This document shows positions 63,526 through 64,000 of a stretch of 64,000 bases of DNA, piece after piece. Both the position numbers and the translations under genes were made by a program. The stretch lies in assembly GCF_044542075.1 (NCBI RefSeq), contig NZ_JBITTU010000002.1, forward strand, positions 1-64,000, read 5' to 3'. The DNA comes from Leeuwenhoekiella sp044542075. Lineage in GTDB: Bacteria; Bacteroidota; Bacteroidia; Flavobacteriales; Flavobacteriaceae. The notes below the pieces were generated by a model that was not told the DNA's origin, did not search any database, and was given only the letters and a program-made list of their open reading frames with translations. Positions within the stretch are counted from its first letter, which is position 1. Every line of letters begins with the position of its first letter.

Positions 63526-63528
63526 CCG

Positions 63529-64000
63529 ATGACACTATCGGTTATAATTGTCAATTACAAGGTTCCTTATTTTTTGCAGCTTTGTTTGCAAAGTGTCACC
63601 CGTGCACTTGAATATATTGATGCTGAAATTATCGTTGTTGATAATGCTTCACAAGATTTTAGTGTATCTATGGTACAGCAGTATTTTCCTGATGTTAAAC
63701 TTATTGCAAATACTACAAACAGCGGTTTTTCTAAGGCTAATAACCAAGGTGTTGCTCAAGCTAAAGGGGAGTATATCTGTATATTAAATCCTGATACAGT
63801 ACTACCTGAAAATTGTTTTTCAACGTTATTAAAATTTGCTCAGAGTGTTACAAATATAGGAGCAATAGGTATTCGACTTATAGATGGCACCGGTAATTAC
63901 TTACCAGAAAGTAAGCGCAATCTGCCAACGATAAACGTTTCAGTTCAAAAGTTTACTGGTAATACATCAACCTATTATGCAAATCAATTAGCGCAGGATG
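63529..64000 (+). CDS. Family 2 glycosyltransferase, cut by the window end
   Basis: Starting at the ATG at 63529, an open frame of 157 codons runs to the last base. The N-terminus is a GT-A fold of family GT2: LSVIIVNYKVPYFL, EIIVVDNASQD (about 36-46), NSGFSKANNQG, and the metal-binding DxD-like ILNPDT near 90. The WbbL-like pattern suggests transfer of rhamnose or a similar sugar, fitting the upstream dTDP-rhamnose genes. The 3' part is outside the window. Confidence 0.9.
   Translation, partial: MTLSVIIVNYKVPYFLQLCLQSVTRALEYIDAEIIVVDNASQDFSVSMVQQYFPDVKLIANTTNSGFSKANNQGVAQAKGEYICILNPDTVLPENCFSTLLKFAQSVTNIGAIGIRLIDGTGNYLPESKRNLPTINVSVQKFTGNTSTYYANQLAQD

Noticed and set aside
63548..63787. 79-codon plus-strand frame near the right end
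   Set aside because: It is out of frame with the clear GT2 glycosyltransferase that starts at 63529 and covers the same bases.
1..64000. tRNA, rRNA and CRISPR features
   Set aside because: No cloverleaf-like sequence, rRNA segment or regularly spaced direct repeats were seen anywhere in the window.

Overview
The window is chromosomal DNA from a Bacteroidota bacterium, almost certainly a member of the Flavobacteriaceae (probably marine). The evidence is a low G+C content, a SusC/SusD pair, a type IX secretion C-terminal domain, many SPII lipoproteins, LytTR/LytS regulators, DUF6090 and DUF6122 proteins, an ASPIC/FG-GAP protein next to SusCD, and -7 promoter elements of the form TAnnTTTG. The genus cannot be fixed from the sequence alone. 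No rRNA, tRNA, CRISPR array, complete insertion sequence or prophage was seen.

Layout. (1) 1-8250: a very large secreted rhamnogalacturonan lyase (PL11) with a T9SS sorting domain, followed by a lipoprotein and an exported protein of unknown function. Degenerate DNA flanks them on both sides, with a perfect 36-bp palindrome on the left and a frameshifted gene and an orphan gene tail on the right. (2) 8250-21420: two gene blocks whose products are nearly all exported and rich in His, Met or Cys. A LytS/LytTR two-component pair lies next to a plus-strand block (two EF-hand proteins, three YHYH proteins, a SCO1/SenC copper chaperone, a MORN protein, a membrane protein). Facing it is a minus-strand block: an MbnP-like lipoprotein, an MbnH/MauG-like di-haem protein, a beta-barrel with a Cys cluster, and two paralogous CNGxCYLM mini-proteins around a Met/His-containing coiled-coil lipoprotein. 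I read this as an envelope metal (probably copper) handling region, the most interesting part of the window. (3) 21680-33600: mixed metabolism and regulation (a GAF-PAS protein with an orphan H-box, an orphan LacI regulator, a luciferase-like oxidoreductase, VOC, YbaB, S9 peptidase, a PLP cysteine/cystathionine synthase-like enzyme, probable serine palmitoyltransferase, an exported DUF255 protein). (4) 33870-43180: a SusC/SusD uptake pair, an ASPIC/FG-GAP protein and a TlpA-like thioredoxin. (5) 43380-55940: a GAF protein, an HD-domain protein fused to a Pycsar-type membrane effector domain, a metallophosphoesterase fused to an outer-membrane barrel, a GNAT-nitrilase fusion, a pentapeptide-repeat membrane protein, a propeller lipoprotein, MscS and Dps. 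(6) 56150-64000: the start of a surface polysaccharide cluster (WbpP-like, WbpO-like, WecB, then RfbB-A-C-D for dTDP-L-rhamnose), with recR embedded and a family 2 glycosyltransferase running off the end.

How the parts work together. The left end provides an extracellular pectin lyase. The central island plausibly traps, oxidises or delivers a metal in the periplasm and outer membrane under control of the LytTR pair. The right end makes UDP-GalNAc-uronate-type and dTDP-rhamnose precursors for O-antigen or capsule, which the downstream glycosyltransferase would use. All functional statements come from reading motifs; no search was run.
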